Positions 10,236-22,229 of a DNA stretch of 64,000 bases are shown one piece after another. Position 1 is the first letter of the stretch; the number at the start of each line of letters is the position of its first letter. A model generated the notes under the pieces. That model saw nothing but the letters and a program-made list of their open reading frames with translations, searched no databases and was not told the origin of the DNA. The stretch is from Piper betle. Lineage: Eukaryota > Streptophyta > Magnoliopsida > Piperales > Piperaceae. The translations under genes and the position numbers were made by a program. The stretch lies in contig JAURVB010012375.1 in the NCBI GenBank assembly GCA_033002965.1, positions 62,001 through 126,000 on the forward strand, in the 5' to 3' direction.

Positions 10236-12659
10236 GAAGAATTTGAAAATGCTAGTAGAATTTCCAAAATGCCACCACGACCGAGTGCAACTGAAAAAGA
10301 ATAACCCTTCCATGGCACACACATATGCTTGCAAGTGCAAACACCTCCTTAGGTGCTAAATCAAAATTTAGATGGACCAATATGAACTATGACTAACATT
10401 TTACTAGATGTATTTCTATTCGAATTTAAATATCCTCATACCTCATAAATTTAGATGAAATACCAATTATATGAAAAACTCAAGTTATTAGGAGAGTCAA
10501 TCAATATCGGCTTTTAAGTACGAACATAGTTCATCAAAGAGAATGCAATTAGATATTGATCTCAATGGTCCTCCAAAGCCGAACCACCCACAAAGGGACC
10601 AAAAACTATGATATTACATTTTGAACTTTATGATCAGGGTCAGGGATGTGTTTACCCATTGCAACAATTTTCTTAATTAGTATAAATTAACTTAATTAGT
10701 GATGTTTAAAACAATAAATTTAATAAGTAAGTTAATTTCTTCCAATTAAGGTGATTGAAACCAATTAAAAAATTGCTACGGCGGGTTTGCTACAACATTT
10801 ACTACAACAAATACCTAGCCGATGATAAGTAGTATATATATTAACAGAAATGTTTCATTTTGGGCAGAGCATAAGAAACCTGATTTTCTCGGGCTCGCCA
10901 CCCAATTAATAAATTAGATCTCATTCCAAAAATAAGAAAAAAAGAAAGAGAAAAAGAAAACCGACCTAGTTTGCTGGATGAGGCCAAGTGCAGCTAGATC
11001 TAGTTGCATCCAGCTGCCTCCGGATTGGATCAGGTTATTCCCTAACTAGATCCAGTCAGAAGCGTCGAGTAGCACGTAATAGCTGGCAGGTGAATTTGTT
11101 TTTCTCTAAATTTAATTTGGGTTATCCTTGTGATTAGAAAACCTTGATTAAATTGCACAACAAGAAAAGCGTCCTGTGACGGGCGCCGACAACCGCGACC
11201 CATATATCAAAGCGTGGAATATGAGCGTATGGTAATAAATTTGGGTGCAATCATGTCCATTTGCATCATTGTCTGTGTGTTTTTAATGTTAAAACAAATA
11301 AATTTGGAACAACCTATACGCGAGCATTACATAGTTCATATACACTCCGTGCATGCACTTCCACAATATTTCAAGAAACAAAAATTAAACGATTTAGTGT
11401 ATAGTAGTAGGACAAATTGTACACATTTGGTATTAAACTTTTCCAATAAATATTTTTTTGAAAATCTATATACTGATGATATTCTTTTAGATGCCGCAAT
11501 CACTTGTCCTTAAAACTCAAACTTATTTGATAGACAATCAAATAATACTCATTTTAACATATGTACACATAAAAATTATGACACAAGATATTGATCAAGA
11601 CTATACACGGAAGAATGGAAGATAAGCCCATGGTACCTATAAATTTTGGTGTTGTTTTAATTTGTCATTAATGGTAGAGTGTTTATAATCTAAAAACTTT
11701 TTTAAAAAAATTGAAACATGCAACCTACACACAAATAAATATACATACACATAAATATACACACTGGCATACACGCACACGTACAAAACTATAATTAAAT
11801 ATGTTAAACTAATTTGTTCATGAATTTGATGATTAGTAGTATATATATACATCAATGCATGGAAATATGAGCTCTTAGTGCAAGTTTAAGTATATAATTT
11901 TAAAAGATAGAAATCAAAGGCAAGGAGCTAACCTTGGTGTTCATAATATTCCACGTCCGTGATGAGCAAGGAGAAGGTTAGGTTGAAGGTATTTAGCTAC
12001 TCTCCATCTGCCTTTTGACCCCTGACACAAATATATTCATCTTTCTTCAAGTGGTAGAATAAGTCTTCAACTAACTCCACCAACAATAAACTCTTCTCAA
12101 TTTTCTGCTCTTTCCTCCTCCACTTTCAATAATATATAGCGCAAGACAGCTTTGCCCCTCTTTGAAGATTTTTTTTCAGCAAAAAATGTTATTTTAGTAT
12201 TTCATGTCATGGGTTGCTGAAATAAATGATTAAGCATGCAAATAGAATAAGGTGCTGTTTGGTTAGGGTACGTAATGAGCACTGATGTCTATAGCTTGTT
12301 CACAATACTAACAATATGAGATACTTGTAAGTAAATAATAATGATCATTAATAGATATTACTAGAGCATTTAATCGTAAAATTAATTGAAAATTGGGTAT
12401 AATGTCTCTCAATTATGTAGTCAAATATGTACAACTAGCTAGATGTTTTTACAGCTTGTGATCACTGTTTGATTGATATATAAAAGTTTTCAATAGCCAA
12501 TTTAATTTGATTGTTCTAATGCTTGAATAATTGATGACATAAAACCCACAAACTAACTATAAATTAAATCTGTAACGAGTTCATGATCATGATAGAAAAA
12601 GTCATTTCCTCTTCATTCTGGAAAAGGTTCTTATTATTAAGCATGAAATATGATCATCA
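10236..12659. other. Intergenic stretch, no supported gene
   Basis: This is AT-rich DNA upstream of the GPAT gene. A 99-codon open frame at 11214-11513 (+) has no recognisable motif and AT-driven composition, so I do not call it. GC-richer patches at 10970-11060 and 11160-11215 are too short to assign. Short AT repeats are common at 11720-11860. Confidence 0.5.
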
Positions 12660-12753
12660 CAAGAAAAGGAGAAATGGCATTTTGGTAAATTGAGTTGTTA
12701 TCCTTTCCCCATTTAAACATCACCAGCTGCTCTCTTCTCCCCGCCAAACAAAC
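12660..12753 (+). promoter_or_regulatory. Likely core promoter and leader of the GPAT gene
   Basis: An ATTTAAA box at 12711-12717 is followed within 40 bases by a C/T-rich leader (CTGCTCTCTTCTCCCCGCC) that runs into the ATG at 12754. The abrupt change from AT-rich to GC-rich DNA marks the gene start. The distance suggests a very short 5' leader if the box is used; the true start could lie further upstream. Confidence 0.4.
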
Positions 12754-14805
12754 ATGCCTCCCTTCCCGTCCATCTCTTCGTGTGATCTCACTGGCCGGGA
12801 GTCGCAGACGGTCGCAGCCGATCTCGATGGCACGCTCCTCATCTCGCGATCCTCCTTCCCTTACTTCCTCCTCCTTGCCATCGAGGCTGGCAGCTACCTC
12901 CGCGGCGCCCTCCTCCTCCTCCTTTCTCCCATTATCTACATCCTCTACAAGTTCGTGTCCGAGTCCGTGGCCATCAAGTTCATGATCTTCCTCTCAGTCG
13001 CAGGCCTCCGACTGCGTGATGTCGAGCTCACTGCCAGAGCCGTGCTGCCACGCTTCTATGCTGGGGACGTGCGGGAAGAGTCGTGGCAGGTGTTCAGCCG
13101 GTGCCGGCAGCGGGTGGTGGTGACCGCGAACCCGACAGTCATGGTCGAGGCGTTTGTGAAGGACATATTGGGTGCAGACAAGGTGCTTGGGACGGAGCTA
13201 GATGTGGATGGACAGACGGGGCGGCTAACCGGGTTCGTGAAGGAGCCCGGTGTGCTCGTCGGCGAGAACAAGCAATCGGCGTTGGAGATGGAGTTCGGCG
13301 AGGACTTGCCGGAGCTTGCCCTTGGCGACCGGGAGTCCGACTACGAATTCATGTCCATTTGCAAGGTATGCCTGTAACTATTTATTTAGTCAATAACAAA
13401 TTTGAAACCAGATTGCAGTGGGCCCTTTACAGAAAGATTGGGTCCCTTGTTCAATGCGTAACTTTAAACTCTGGGCCGCCACTTTTATGGTTTTTTTTAT
13501 TATGAATTTAGATAGATGCAATAAAACTTAGGGGGTCTCTCTTATTTGGTTGAATTAGGTTACCAGCTTTATCAATTATACAAGATAAAGCCAGTTAATT
13601 AAGTCCATGATAGGTATGAATTTGATCATCACAAACCATAATTAATTTCTTCTATTTGTTTCTAATGATATTAGCATGCTAAAAATAATGGAAAATGAAC
13701 TTCGCTTCAGTACTCCAAAAATATAAATAAATTTTCCGGTTATAAATGTTCTTATTTGCAACGCGATACGAACATTCTTGCTATATGTGTATTAAAAATT
13801 AAATGAGCATAGATTTTAAAAGATGTAAAGGCTTGCGTTATTGCTAAGACGTGATATCTTGGAAGTCTATTTAGCACTAATTTATTGATATAACCTTCAC
13901 AGTTAAATTTAACCAAGGTGAAAATTATGCAGGAGGGCTACATTGTGTACCCCGACCCATCCGCCAAACCAGTTGCACCGGACCGGCTCAACCGACCGAT
14001 CATCTTCCATGACGGCCGCCTTGTCCAGCGTCCGACACCACTCACAGCCCTCCTCACATTTCTTTGGCTCCCTGTTGGCTTCCTCCTTGCCCTAATTCGC
14101 ATCTATGGCAACCTTTGTCTCCGCGGCCACAATCTTGTTCAATACTCTTATGCCTTTCTCGGCATCAAACTTGTCACCAAGGGCAACCCACCGCCTAAGC
14201 CCGCCCCAGGCAGGCCTGGGAACCTCTACATATGCAATCACCGAACCATGTTGGACCCCATCATCGTCTCCATCGCGCTCAAGCGCAATGTATCGTGTGT
14301 CACATATAGCATCAGTCGACTTTCGGAATTGATCAGCCCGCTTCGCACCGTGGCCTTGACTCGTGACCGTGCTGTTGATGCTGCCCGAATATCGGCCCTC
14401 CTTGAACAGGGTGACCTCGTAATCTGCCCCGAGGGGACTACCTGTAGGGAGCCATTTTTACTAAGATTTAGTGCACTCTTTGCTGAGCTGAGTGACAGAA
14501 TTGTTCCTGTGGCAATTGATGCAAAGATGAACATGTTCCATGCCACCACAGTTAGGGGATGGAAATGTATGGACCCTTACTTCTTTTACATGAACCCTAG
14601 GCCACAATATGAGGTCACATTTCTTGACCCCTTGCCAGAAGAGATGACTTGCAAAGTTGGGAAGCAGGCCATTGATGTAGCCAACCATGTTCAAAGGCTC
14701 ATTGGTGGAGCACTAGGGTTTGAGTGCACAACCTTGACAAGGAAGGATAAGTACATGGCTCTCGCTGGGTATGATGGGAAGGTGGAGTCCAAGAAGGAAG
14801 ATTAA
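12754..14805 (+). CDS. GPAT: Glycerol-3-phosphate 2-O-acyltransferase, GPAT4/6/8 clade
   Basis: The enzyme moves an acyl group from acyl-CoA to the sn-2 position of glycerol-3-phosphate at the ER; family members with an active phosphatase domain release 2-monoacylglycerol for cutin. Two exons, 12754-13365 and 13933-14805, join in frame to 494 residues; the intron has GTATGC and ATGCAG ends. Residues 23-29 are DLDGTLL (HAD phosphatase motif I), and GDRESD at 191-196 is motif III. A hydrophobic segment spans about 37-68. The acyltransferase blocks are NHRTMLD at 306-312, LTRDR at 346-350, PEGTTCREP from 370, and IVPVAI after it. The length agrees with the roughly 500 residues usual for the clade. 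The first exon is strongly GC-rich. All motifs look intact, so I predict function. I cannot tell GPAT4, 6 or 8 apart, and [10 protein letters not shown] is closer to GPAT5/7 wording. Confidence 0.93.
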
Positions 14806-15045
14806 AAGCTGGGAAGAATTGAGGTCAGCACCATGCAATGCTGTTGAGATTTTGGACTCAAGACTTTTCTTCTGTGATTGTGATTATTTAAATGGAAGCA
14901 TATTGTAAATGGCAAGATTGTATTTTTCTGAATTCAGGTTGTATTTTATGAAGTTAATGGGCAGCTTCTGATTTAATTGTTACTTTGTGGAAGCAATTTG
15001 CATTATCTGTCGGCAAGATTCATATGTTGGTGTTTAGGTGCAGGA
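14806..15045 (+). other. 3' untranslated region of the GPAT gene
   Basis: T-rich sequence follows the TAA stop. No perfect AATAAA signal is present in the first 200 bases; near-signals such as ATTTAAATGG at 14885 and TATTTTATGAAG at 14942 may serve, as plant polyadenylation signals are loose. The repeat remnant that begins at about 15046 sets the outer limit. Confidence 0.4.
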
Positions 15046-16500
15046 TTTTTGCCCCCACGTTTAGTCTTCGCTTCAGATTGAATGGGTAGGTTCCGTGGGA
15101 TTAAAGGCACCCTTATGACACAAAGAAATCGTGTGAACTAGAAAGTAAAATGTCAAATGCAAGGAATAATACCTAAGATTTTTTACGTGATTCCTTAGGA
15201 TTCTATTCGAATCCCTAAGTCAGTCCACAGTGGCTTGATAACCACGAATTCACTATTTTCTTTACTTTTTACACTTTACACAAAATAGTAAATTTTGCCA
15301 CCTTTGAATAAATTTGCCTTTAAGATCTGTCAATTCTAATACCCTAGTTTATCTCTTTCGGGTTTTCAAATCTTCAAAATAACCCCACCATTGCATCTAG
15401 AGTGTTTATAAATAGTGGGGGTTGCCAGTTTCACCTTCATCCGAGGTTTAGAAGACTTTCAAATTATTTTCAAAATGATAATAAACTGAACCAGGATTGT
15501 TTCGGGTTGGTTCAGGGTAGAATAAATGCTTGACAAGACCGGTTAGCATGCACCGGAGGTTTGTCGGTGCGCCGGGCTACAGGTGGCGAATGCTAAGCCA
15601 ATTCAAAATCCAGGTTGCGGATGGGTATACAGACACACAGTCGCGGATCTGGGTCAGGTCACAATCTGCAGTCAACTACGAGGAGCAGAGTTGCGGATTC
15701 GACAAAACAAGTGGACGTGATCAACAATAAATGGGCCTGATGGACACTGCTGCGGCGGTGGTGCAATGGCGGGTTTGAGGCTTAGGCAACGGCACCAAGT
15801 GGCGACTGCCGAGATCAGCAGAACTCGGATCCATGAGTGGTTTGGCAATGGTCCAGTGGCTGGTGGCGCATCTGGTCTGTGATAGTTGTGTCAAAAAGTT
15901 CCGCCGAAACTGGTCTTTGGCTGGACTGTATTGCCATTTTTGGTGATGGTGGCTACCGAATGCAGGGGGCTTGATTTGGGTTTGATTCTGACGACAAGAG
16001 AGACCTGTTGACTATGACATCTTGTCTTGTGGTGGCGGTGATCGGCCAGGCTGACTCTGAGAAGTTGGCCGCTTGCTGTTGTCACGCTGCTCTAGTGACG
16101 ATCTTTTGGCTGTTTCCTGGTGACGATGGGATTCCACAGCAGAAAATCTTTGTTTGATTCTGTTGTCGATGTTAAGGTGAGCCCAGTGGAACTGTTGTTG
16201 TGGCCAGAGATGACCTAGGCTGGCCAGACGAAAGGCCCAAAGTTGGTTGCTTTTCTACACATTTCTGCTTCCCGCTCTAGTGGAAGTTTTCTGGGCTGTT
16301 TCCCGGCGACGCGGGCTTCCTCAGCAGAATGGAAAGACACGGGTTAACAAAGGGATGTGGAGGCTACAATCTTGGTCATCTAGACTTGGTTTGCAGTGGT
16401 GCTGGTTGGTCAATGGAAGGCTCCAAAGTTGGCCTCTTTCATCTATCTCCGCTCCAATTGGCTGCTTGAGGGCGAGATTCTGACGTTGCGTAAATATTAT
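15046..16500. repeat. LTR-like remnant, copy 1 of a pair
   Basis: The part 15340-15720 (CTTCAAAATAACCCCACC, CCGAGGTTTAGAAG, TAAACTGAACC, GGTATACAGACACACAGTCG) recurs at 20560-20850 in the same order and strand. A TTTTTTACGTGATTCC phrase at 15180 resembles copia LTR text read on the opposite strand. The remainder, 15750-16490, is GC-richer and open in several frames but matches no protein I know. I read this as a decayed LTR or flanking part of an element whose other end is the copy at 20508. Confidence 0.5.
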
Positions 16501-17865
16501 TTACACCTATAAGATGAAATAACAAACTACAAAATAAGATTTTATATTTTGTGCCCACTTCATTGATAGGTCCTCATATATATATATATATATATAAATA
16601 TATAAGAGCAAAAAGCCTGTTGGTCAACATGGATTTTACCTTAGGGGATTGACAAAGGATTTTTAAAGAATATTCATTTTATTTCTTTAAGAAATCACAA
16701 CCTTACTAATGAAGATCGAACATCAAGTAAACATAAGAAATAGTTGACTCGTGTAAGTTTCGACATTAGTACTTTAATGAAAAGTAGTTAATTCTTGAAT
16801 TACTTAATTTAAATACAAAAAAGTTATGATGGAAAAAAGTGGGTCCTGTTCTAACTTAGTGTGATAGTACAGTCGAAAAGGAGCTGATTTTGTTTCGAAC
16901 TTCATATGTGGTAAATAGTTTTCTTGAGAAGGTGAAACTATATTTTACGATCTACGGTTAATTAATTACTATTTAGCTGAAATTATTTTAATTTGTCCAT
17001 ACTTAGATGCTTCCTTTAAAAAAGGGGCCCTCCAGCGAGAGCTCTGTAGATGGTCCATTGGAGATTATCAAATCGGCCACATCTCTTATTATTATTTTAT
17101 TATAATTTTACCCTATCTTATTAAGAATGGTCACGTGTCTTATTATTTTAATTCAAATCATACCTTTTTCATTAGGAAAATCTACCTATTATACAATTTT
17201 ACTCTTTCTTTTACGAAAATATAAATGAATAATAGCTTTAAATTAATTTAATTCAAATGTAATAAGATCGCTCTTTATAAAAATATTAATAACGTAGAAA
17301 TATCTGATAAAGGACATTTTGTAATAAAAAGTGAAATATTATTCTATAAAATTCAAATATTGTTAAAATAAATTTTATTGAGTGTGGCAACGCGACATGC
17401 CACACATCGCGGGAGTGTTTGTCCAAACGAGTTTGAACATCGAACTTGGCTTGACCAGGCTGCGTTGACATTACTTAGGCTAGTTAGGAGGAACTGAGAA
17501 AGAAGCGCAAAGGTTGGATTGTGGAGGACTGAACCTAATCAATCTAATATTAGCGGTGGAAGATGTGCATTAATTAAATTGTTGGCCCGAGGGTTGGTTA
17601 TGTATTTTTTAGAAGTTGTAATAAGTATATTCTACTAATTTATTTAATAAATTATCAAAAATATAACATCACATTTTAAGTTGATTTAGTATTTAATATT
17701 AAATATATTTTGTATAAAATATGATAACAATTGAAACAAGAATTCTTGACCAAGTTGGTACTATAATAACATAGAAAGATTTGTAATTCAAGTTGGATTG
17801 TACTCTATAGATCCTTAAAAATACTAAAATAAGTAAGATTACATAGATATAAATAAATAAATAAA

Positions 17866-17868
<3 letters not shown>
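16501..17868. other. AT-rich stretch with no gene
   Basis: Low-complexity AT-rich DNA with a (TA)n run at about 16576-16596. A short GC-richer island at 17380-17480 has no convincing frame. It may be part of the interior of the element bounded by the two LTR-like remnants. Confidence 0.5.

Positions 17869-17911
<43 letters not shown>
17869..17911. repeat. (TA)n microsatellite
   Basis: An uninterrupted TA run of about 43 bases directly abuts the left end of the inverted-repeat element. A second TA run of about 21 bases stands at 20479-20499 on its right side. Together they look like one microsatellite split by an insertion. Confidence 0.95.
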
Positions 17912-17913
<2 letters not shown>

Positions 17914-18024
17914 ATGGCTGCAATGTGCTGCAGTTTTTTTGGAGCTTATTGATTATGGGTCGCTGGAACGCAATCCACAAGGAGGGAAAACCCCCATTCC
18001 CACCCACCCGCCGCCCCACGACCA

Positions 18025-18440
18025 ACCCCCACCCGACCACCGCTGCCCCCCTACCCCACACTCTAGCCCATGGCACGACCCTCCCCCCCCCTCTGTCGTG
18101 GCCCCATCATCTGCCGCCCCCTACCACGACCACCACCACCCCGCAGAGCTTCCCCTCACACGCCGCCCCAACTGCACTTCCCCCCCCCCTGTGCCAACAG
18201 TCTGCCTCCTGCGCCGCCCTGGCCACGTGTCCCCCCCCCGCCGCTACTAGTTTTGCCCCCACCCCGTGCCATCTCCCCCTGCCGCACCGTTTCCCACACC
18301 CCCCCCCCCTCCCCCGCCACCAGTTTTGCCCCCACCCCACGCCATCTCCCCTGCCACACTGTTTCCCTCCCAACACCACCCCCACCCCCCGCCATCTGCT
18401 TCGCCCTCTCCCCGGCCAGCGTCACCTGCATCACCTCCAG
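18025..18440 (+). repeat. C-rich low-complexity segment
   Basis: The + strand is dense in CCCC and CCACC runs with several near-repeats of a 'CCACCAGTTTTGCCCCCACC' kind of unit at about 18250 and 18320. It yields proline-rich open frames in three registers at once (17925-18575, 18070-18456, 18266-18538), which is the behaviour of biased composition and not of a gene. Confidence 0.7.
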
Positions 18441-19694
18441 TGTGTCACAAGGGTAGACCGACCCGATCAAAACCTGATGTGCGGCACCCAAGTACCCTCC
18501 AATACTGGACCAACCTTCCCATTGAATCGGCACAATAGGCCATTCTTTCACTTCGATCATGATCAGCACACATAAGCCTGACAATAGCGCAACAAAATAG
18601 CAGGCATCCTTCATAGTGCTTCACGTGTCTACTTCATTTGTTGCGCATCTAACCGCTCTTGGTGTCCACAATGCATGACCCAAGTGCAAGGGTACCTTAG
18701 CCAAACGCCATTCTTTGAAGGTCCCGCAGAACCTGCCTCGCAAGGCACTAGTGTTGCCCACCATGGGCGTAACCCGACCACTGTAAGTCTCGGCTAGTGT
18801 TGCCCACCAACACCGCTCATGCTTGACACCAAGCACGCACGAAGAGCTACGAAGGTCCTCTGACCAACGAAGCCTACCAAGATCCCCACTCGTGGTCCAC
18901 ATCATGTTTGGAACCCATTGAGTGGGTAGGAGGTGGGTGCCTTTAGGCACCACCCATTGAGAGACCACCCCCTCCCTATATAGTGGAGGAAACTTTTCCT
19001 TAGCCTTAGGAATGGTAGCGAATCTCGCTCTACCGGCATCCATTGCCATAACTCAGCTATATAGGGGTTTGCTCACTCCGATATGCTACCTCTAGCATCT
19101 CCTTGCTTCCACAAGCATGTGTGCTTCTTCTCCGTCAAGAAATTCTTTCGTTCATTTTTTGGGTGACGGACGGGTACCTTGCCGGCAACCCACAGGCAAG
19201 TTTCTCGGGTAAGTCGGGTAGTCACTTTCAGTGATTTCCAAACTCTTTACCGAAAGTTGCCGAAGCCTTTAACCATTGTCTTCATGGTCCAAAGCAAGCC
19301 CACTCAAGGTATCCCGACACTTCTCCAAGTCCGGCAAGGTTCGGCATGCTCCCTCACCATGCCTGAACCAAAGAGACCTTGCTATACCGTCATGGTACAG
19401 TCATGACACCCGACCTCTGTCATCCTACGCTTCTGAGTATGTTCCAATACTCGTGCAAAGTTAGTCATGCTCTCCAAGCAATGACTACAACTCGCCGCTC
19501 AAGGCCAAGTTGCTCTTTCTCTCCTAACATGCCTCGTGCACGCCCGTGGCAACTCATCTATGGACTCTATGGCACCTCATCCAACGAGTGAGTGTTTCCA
19601 CTCGGTGCATATTCATGGCAGCTCATCCATGAACTATGTTGTCATCGCTAGGCCAAGTGTGGCTACGTGACAGGCGGTGGCGCGACAAAACAGA

Positions 19695-20306
19695 GGGAGG
19701 AAGGAGAGGGCGATGACAATTTTGTAATAAAAATTTGACTTGACACGAGTCGATATTACGAAATAAATATTAAAAAAATTAAAAACAAAATACCATCAAA
19801 TAAAAACTTGGCTCGCTCCCGCTCAAGTCAATATTACGAAATTGATTTTTTAAAAAATTTTAAAAATAAAATACCATAAAATAAAAACTTGACTCGCTTC
19901 AGCTCAAGTCAATATTAAGAAATTGATTTTTAAAAAAATTTAGAAAATAGAATACTATAAAATAAAAACTTGATTCGCTCCCGACTCAAGTCAATATTGT
20001 AAAATTTTGTAATATTGACTCGATTTAGGAGGGAGTCAAGTTTTTATTTTATGACATTTTATTTTTAAAATTTATTTCTTAATATTGACTTGAGTGGGAT
20101 CGAGTCAAGATTTTATTTTATGGTATTTTATTTTTTATTTTTTAAAAAAATCAATTTCGTAATATTGACTTGAGCGGGAGCGAGTCAAGTTTTTATTTTA
20201 TGGTATTTTATTTTTAAAATTTTTTTGAAAATCAATTTCGTAAAATTGACTTGAACAAGAGTGTGTCAAGTTTTTATTATGAAATTGTCATTGGCCTTTC
20301 CTTCCC
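19695..20306. repeat. Internal foldback: two arms each built of about 81-bp direct repeats
   Basis: The left arm carries three to four direct copies of a unit with CTCAAGTCAATATTA and ATACCATAAAATAAAA at about 19733, 19806, 19887 and 19968. The right arm has the same unit inverted three to four times (TAATATTGACTTGAG; TTTTATTTTATGG). The turn is near 20005, at TAAAATTTTGTAATATTGAC. The outer edges also match: GGGCGATGACAATTTTGTAA on the left and a TGAAATTGTCATTGGCC-like edge on the right. Transcription through it would give a long hairpin. Confidence 0.85.
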
Positions 20307-20507
20307 CCCTTTGGGGTGGGGGGCGGTCGGCCTCGGTGGGGGGTCGGTCACTGGGAGGCGGGCGGGTGGGCGGACGGGAATGGGGGGTTTCCCCCTTGTG
20401 GATTGTTGGCTGCTAGATCGAAATCTAGCAGTCCATAATCAATGTGCTGCAAAAAACTGCAGCACATTGTCGCCTTTCTATATATATATATATATATATT
20501 TGGGCGT

Positions 20508-21170
20508 GGGATTTTTGCCTTTGATAACTTTGACTCTAATGCCCTGATTTATCCCTTTCTTATCTTTAAATCTTCAAAATAACCTCACCGTTGTGTCCGG
20601 AGCATCCAAAAAGGGTGGGGTAGCAAGTTTCGCCCTCAATCCGAGGTCTAGAAGGCCTTCACATTATTTTAGAATAACAATAGATTGAACCGGACTATTT
20701 TGGGTTGATTTAGGACAAAATAAATGTTTGACTAGATTGGCTGGTGTGGGCAGGCTTCTGGAGATTTTTTAGTATGCTGGGCTGCAAGAGGCATTTGGTG
20801 CATCAATTGGTTTTGGGTCACGGACAAGTATACGGATGCAGTCGCACTCCAGGTCTAGTCATGATCGCGAGCAAGGGAAAATGGTCACAGATTTTGTAGA
20901 ACAAAGGAGTGGCAGAGAAAAAAGGAGGAAGGGGAGGAGCTCCCCTCGCTGCCGACCTCGAAGACCTGCAGCGTAGAGCTTGGAGTGCCCCCAACACAAC
21001 CTATCCAATAACCACCATGGGAGAAGCCCTCCATCGCCGAAAAAAGCCAAGAAAAGCCCTTTCCAGATTAAGGGAGTTTTACAGTTCCACAACTCAAGGC
21101 TTCAAATCATACCGTCTTATTCTTATCCTCAACTTTGACGACGTCTTTTGGGAAAGAATTGCTTAGATGG
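20508..21170. repeat. LTR-like remnant, copy 2 of a pair
   Basis: It shares ordered blocks with 15290-15720: TTTTTGCC, CTTCAAAATAACCTCACC, CAATCCGAGGTCTAGAAGG, AGATTGAACCGGACT and ACAAGTATACGGATGCAGTCG. Identity is perhaps 70 percent. The two copies point the same way and are about 5.2 kb apart, as LTRs of one old element would be, with the TIR element lying between them. Confidence 0.5.
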
Positions 21171-21688
21171 GTTTGGACACAAGCCAAAGGGTGTGGCACA
21201 TGGTTGGGACAAACAACATATATATCATTTCGTGGAAGTCTCCAGCAGAGGAAAGGGCTATAGGTGATGGTGCATTCTTCTTCTTATCTAGAGAGGGGCA
21301 TAGAAATCGCTCCTATGGATCTCACTTGTAAGTTCTAAAATTATTCTAATACCTCTAAAGTTAGTCTCACATCAAATATTTATTAAGGAAAGATCTAAAC
21401 TATTAATGAGAATTAATTATAGATCTTCAATTTCAGTTAACCATTTTTGAATATATGACCTAAGTCCATTAATTTGTATTTTAGGTCGGGTTGTTATGGA
21501 TGATACTAGGATGGTGAGCATAATTTTTCTAAATTTGGTAGACTCTAAGTCTTTGCAATGGGCCATTACATATATAGTCACTGCTACGTAAAGTATTAAG
21601 GGTTTCTTCAATCAATAAAACTTATAGATGGGTAGCATGAAATATTCAATCTTCTCACCTTGCCTTGATACTTCACTCCAAGATTTGT
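21171..21688. other. No gene seen
   Basis: Unassigned AT-rich DNA between the LTR-like remnant and the chimeric LTR element. Short frames here lack known motifs. Confidence 0.5.
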
Positions 21689-22228
21689 TGTTAAGAAAAA
21701 TCCCCAAAGTTGGAGATCAACAACAGTGAACACAAGATATGGAAAAATAATGCCTGAGAAATAAAATAAAACAAAACCAAAAGAACATAGATTTAACGTG
21801 GAAAACCCTCATTTCTCTAAGAGTCAAAAACCACGGGACAACAACGAACAATTCACTACTTCAACCAAAGATTACAGTCGTCAAACATATAGAGATGTAC
21901 AAGAAGATTACTCACCCAACCTATACTATTGAGATTACAAGATTTCTCTCTCTCAATACTCTGTATAAGATTAAACTGGTCAATAATATATTTCCTCTTC
22001 TTATCTCTATATCCCTTTTCTTTTATCTCTCACATCTTGTCTTCTCTTGTCTTGGCCTGTTTTAGAATGAGGCAAATGTGATCTCATATTTATAGAGATG
22101 GTTTGAGGCCCTTCATCTTCCATGGAACAACAAACAGTCACCACTGTTTGTATTCCAAGATTCCTTTAGTATTTTGAGTGTGACAATGGGCTACATATCA
22201 TTAATATTCATAATAACAAATATTAACA
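21689..22228 (-). repeat. 3' LTR of the chimeric element (minus strand)
   Basis: On the + strand it begins TGTTAAGAAAAATCCCCAAAG and ends AATATTAACA. It shares nearly all its text with 25601-26159, including GATTTAACGTGGAAAACCCT and CCATGGAACAACAAACAGTC. On the minus strand the purine-rich ACTCCAAGTGGGAGAT lies just before it, as expected of a copia purine tract. Confidence 0.85.
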
Positions 22229-22229
22229 A

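Larger units (their letters stand above)
17911..20479. mobile_element. Non-autonomous element with long terminal inverted repeats, inserted in (TA)n
   Basis: The left end (CTGCAATGTGCTGCAGTTTT, TTGATTATGG, CAATCCACAAGG, ACCCCCCATTCCC-like) recurs in reverse complement at the right end (20480 back to about 20350). The arms match for about 110 bases by eye, with one small insertion in the right arm, and weaker C-rich/G-rich complementarity goes on for another 80. The element sits in a TA microsatellite, so a target duplication cannot be read. Long arms and (TA)n targeting recall Mutator-like Micron-type elements; this is an inference. No transposase frame is visible. The middle (18450-19690) resembles no gene I know. 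Confidence 0.65.

Noticed and set aside
11214..11513. 99-codon + frame upstream of the GPAT gene
   Set aside because: AT-driven composition, no motif, no promoter or splice context.
13083..13505. 140-codon + frame overlapping GPAT exon 1
   Set aside because: A shadow of the GC-rich GPAT exon in another register.
17925..18575. 216-codon proline-rich + frame
   Set aside because: It is produced by C-rich low-complexity DNA; three registers are open at once and the start lies in the terminal repeat of an element.
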